From the NCBI GenBank assembly GCA_021785315.1, contig JAJYFX010000141.1, positions 1 to 5,774 on the forward strand: DNA of 5,774 nt, written 5' to 3'. A model generated the notes under the pieces. That model was given only the letters and a program-made list of their open reading frames with translations. It was not told the DNA's origin and did not search any database. Positions 5,485-5,774 of this stretch are shown piece after piece; position 1 is the first letter of the stretch; each line of letters opens with the position of its first letter. This DNA comes from Actinomycetes bacterium (GTDB taxonomy: Bacteria; Actinomycetota; Acidimicrobiia; Acidimicrobiales; Acidimicrobiaceae). Made by a program: the position numbers and the translations under genes.

Positions 5485-5774
5485 TTTCCCAGCTCTCCAA
5501 AGACTCAAGTATCTTGCCAGCGCAACGATGGACGCTGCGCGCTACCCGGTTCACCAGGTCGACGTCTCCCTCGGACCACCGGGCCACATAGGGAAAAGAA
5601 TAGGAAGAACTGTCGATCCCCAGTGCGCGGCACACCACATAGGCACAACTCTCAGCTTCAAGTTCAGCCTGCGCCCTCGAGATGATACCTTCGTTATGGA
5701 GGATGACGTGGGCAGTCTCGTGCACCAATGTCTTTAGGCGTTGAGACGAAGACACGTCAGACCGGACCTTGACC
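5468..5774 (-). CDS. ArdC-like antirestriction protein, C-terminal metallopeptidase part (5' end outside window)
   Basis: Only the last 101 codons are present; the frame is open to the right edge (VKVRSDVSSSQRLKTLVHE...), so the GTG at 5755 is not the true start. The visible part has HETAH (residues 18-22 of the fragment; the HExxH zinc motif), a following EAES (39-42) that likely gives the third metal ligand, then AYVVCRALG and YSFPYVARWSEGD, and a C-terminal helix. Actinobacterial ArdC-like proteins pair an N-terminal single-stranded-DNA-binding domain with such an IrrE/ImmA-like zinc peptidase domain. They are commonly carried by plasmids and integrative elements, where ArdC protects incoming DNA from restriction. 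The N-terminal DNA-binding part is beyond the window, so an ImmA/IrrE-type peptidase without it remains possible. Its stop TGA (5470-5468) lies inside the start of the DUF3293 gene. Confidence 0.82.
   Translation of the reverse strand, partial: VKVRSDVSSSQRLKTLVHETAHVILHNEGIISRAQAELEAESCAYVVCRALGIDSSSYSFPYVARWSEGDVDLVNRVARSVHRCAGKILESLESWENAIRC
5493..5498 (-). promoter_or_regulatory. Ribosome binding site of the DUF3293 gene
   Basis: GGAGAG on the minus strand lies 8 bases before ATG 5484, within the 3' end of the ArdC-like gene. It selects the ATG over the upstream in-frame TTG at 5508. Confidence 0.6.

Overview
The window suggests a bacterium of moderate GC content, carrying a Sec/Tat-type secreted protein, a soluble bacterial P450, and an ArdC-like/DUF3293 gene pair. 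That mix would suit an actinobacterium or a related Gram-positive lineage, but this is inference from gene style only; no taxonomic marker is present. It reads as an accessory, mobile-element-rich region: two decayed transposase genes, several orphan gene ends and unusual inverted repeats separate four better preserved genes.

Layout. (1) Positions 1-449, minus strand: a decayed 5' part of a transposase gene, probably of the IS1634-like group, with an internal stop and a frameshift, preceded by a cluster of overlapping inverted repeats (453-494). (2) Positions 495-948: no recognisable gene; a weak terminator-like structure and short direct repeats only. (3) Positions 962-2263, plus strand: a 433-residue exported beta-propeller-like protein with a good ribosome binding site and signal peptide, followed by a very strong hairpin (2292-2319). 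The reading frame stays open for 50 codons after its stop. (4) Positions 2458-3505: an IS630-family insertion sequence, minus strand, full length but broken by one nonsense codon and two compensating frameshifts; the DD34E catalytic residues remain. It is flanked by two orphan C-terminal reading frames (2330-2419 minus, 3554-3700 plus). (5) Positions 3716-4912, minus strand: an intact cytochrome P450 with all signature motifs, with a possible 15-codon leader ORF overlapping its start. (6) Positions 5047-5484, minus strand: a DUF3293-type protein overlapping by 17 bases the 3' end of (7) an ArdC-like antirestriction/metallopeptidase gene that runs off the right edge.

How they fit: ArdC-like and DUF3293 genes form a translationally coupled pair reading leftwards. 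The P450 lies downstream on the same strand after a gap of about 134 bases with its own ribosome binding site and candidate operator repeats, so it is probably a separate unit. No ferredoxin or reductase partner for the P450 is visible. The transposase remnants indicate repeated insertion and decay. I do not see a demonstrable new defence or biosynthetic system; the most interesting items are the leader ORF before the P450, the nested inverted repeats and the post-stop open frame of the exported protein.
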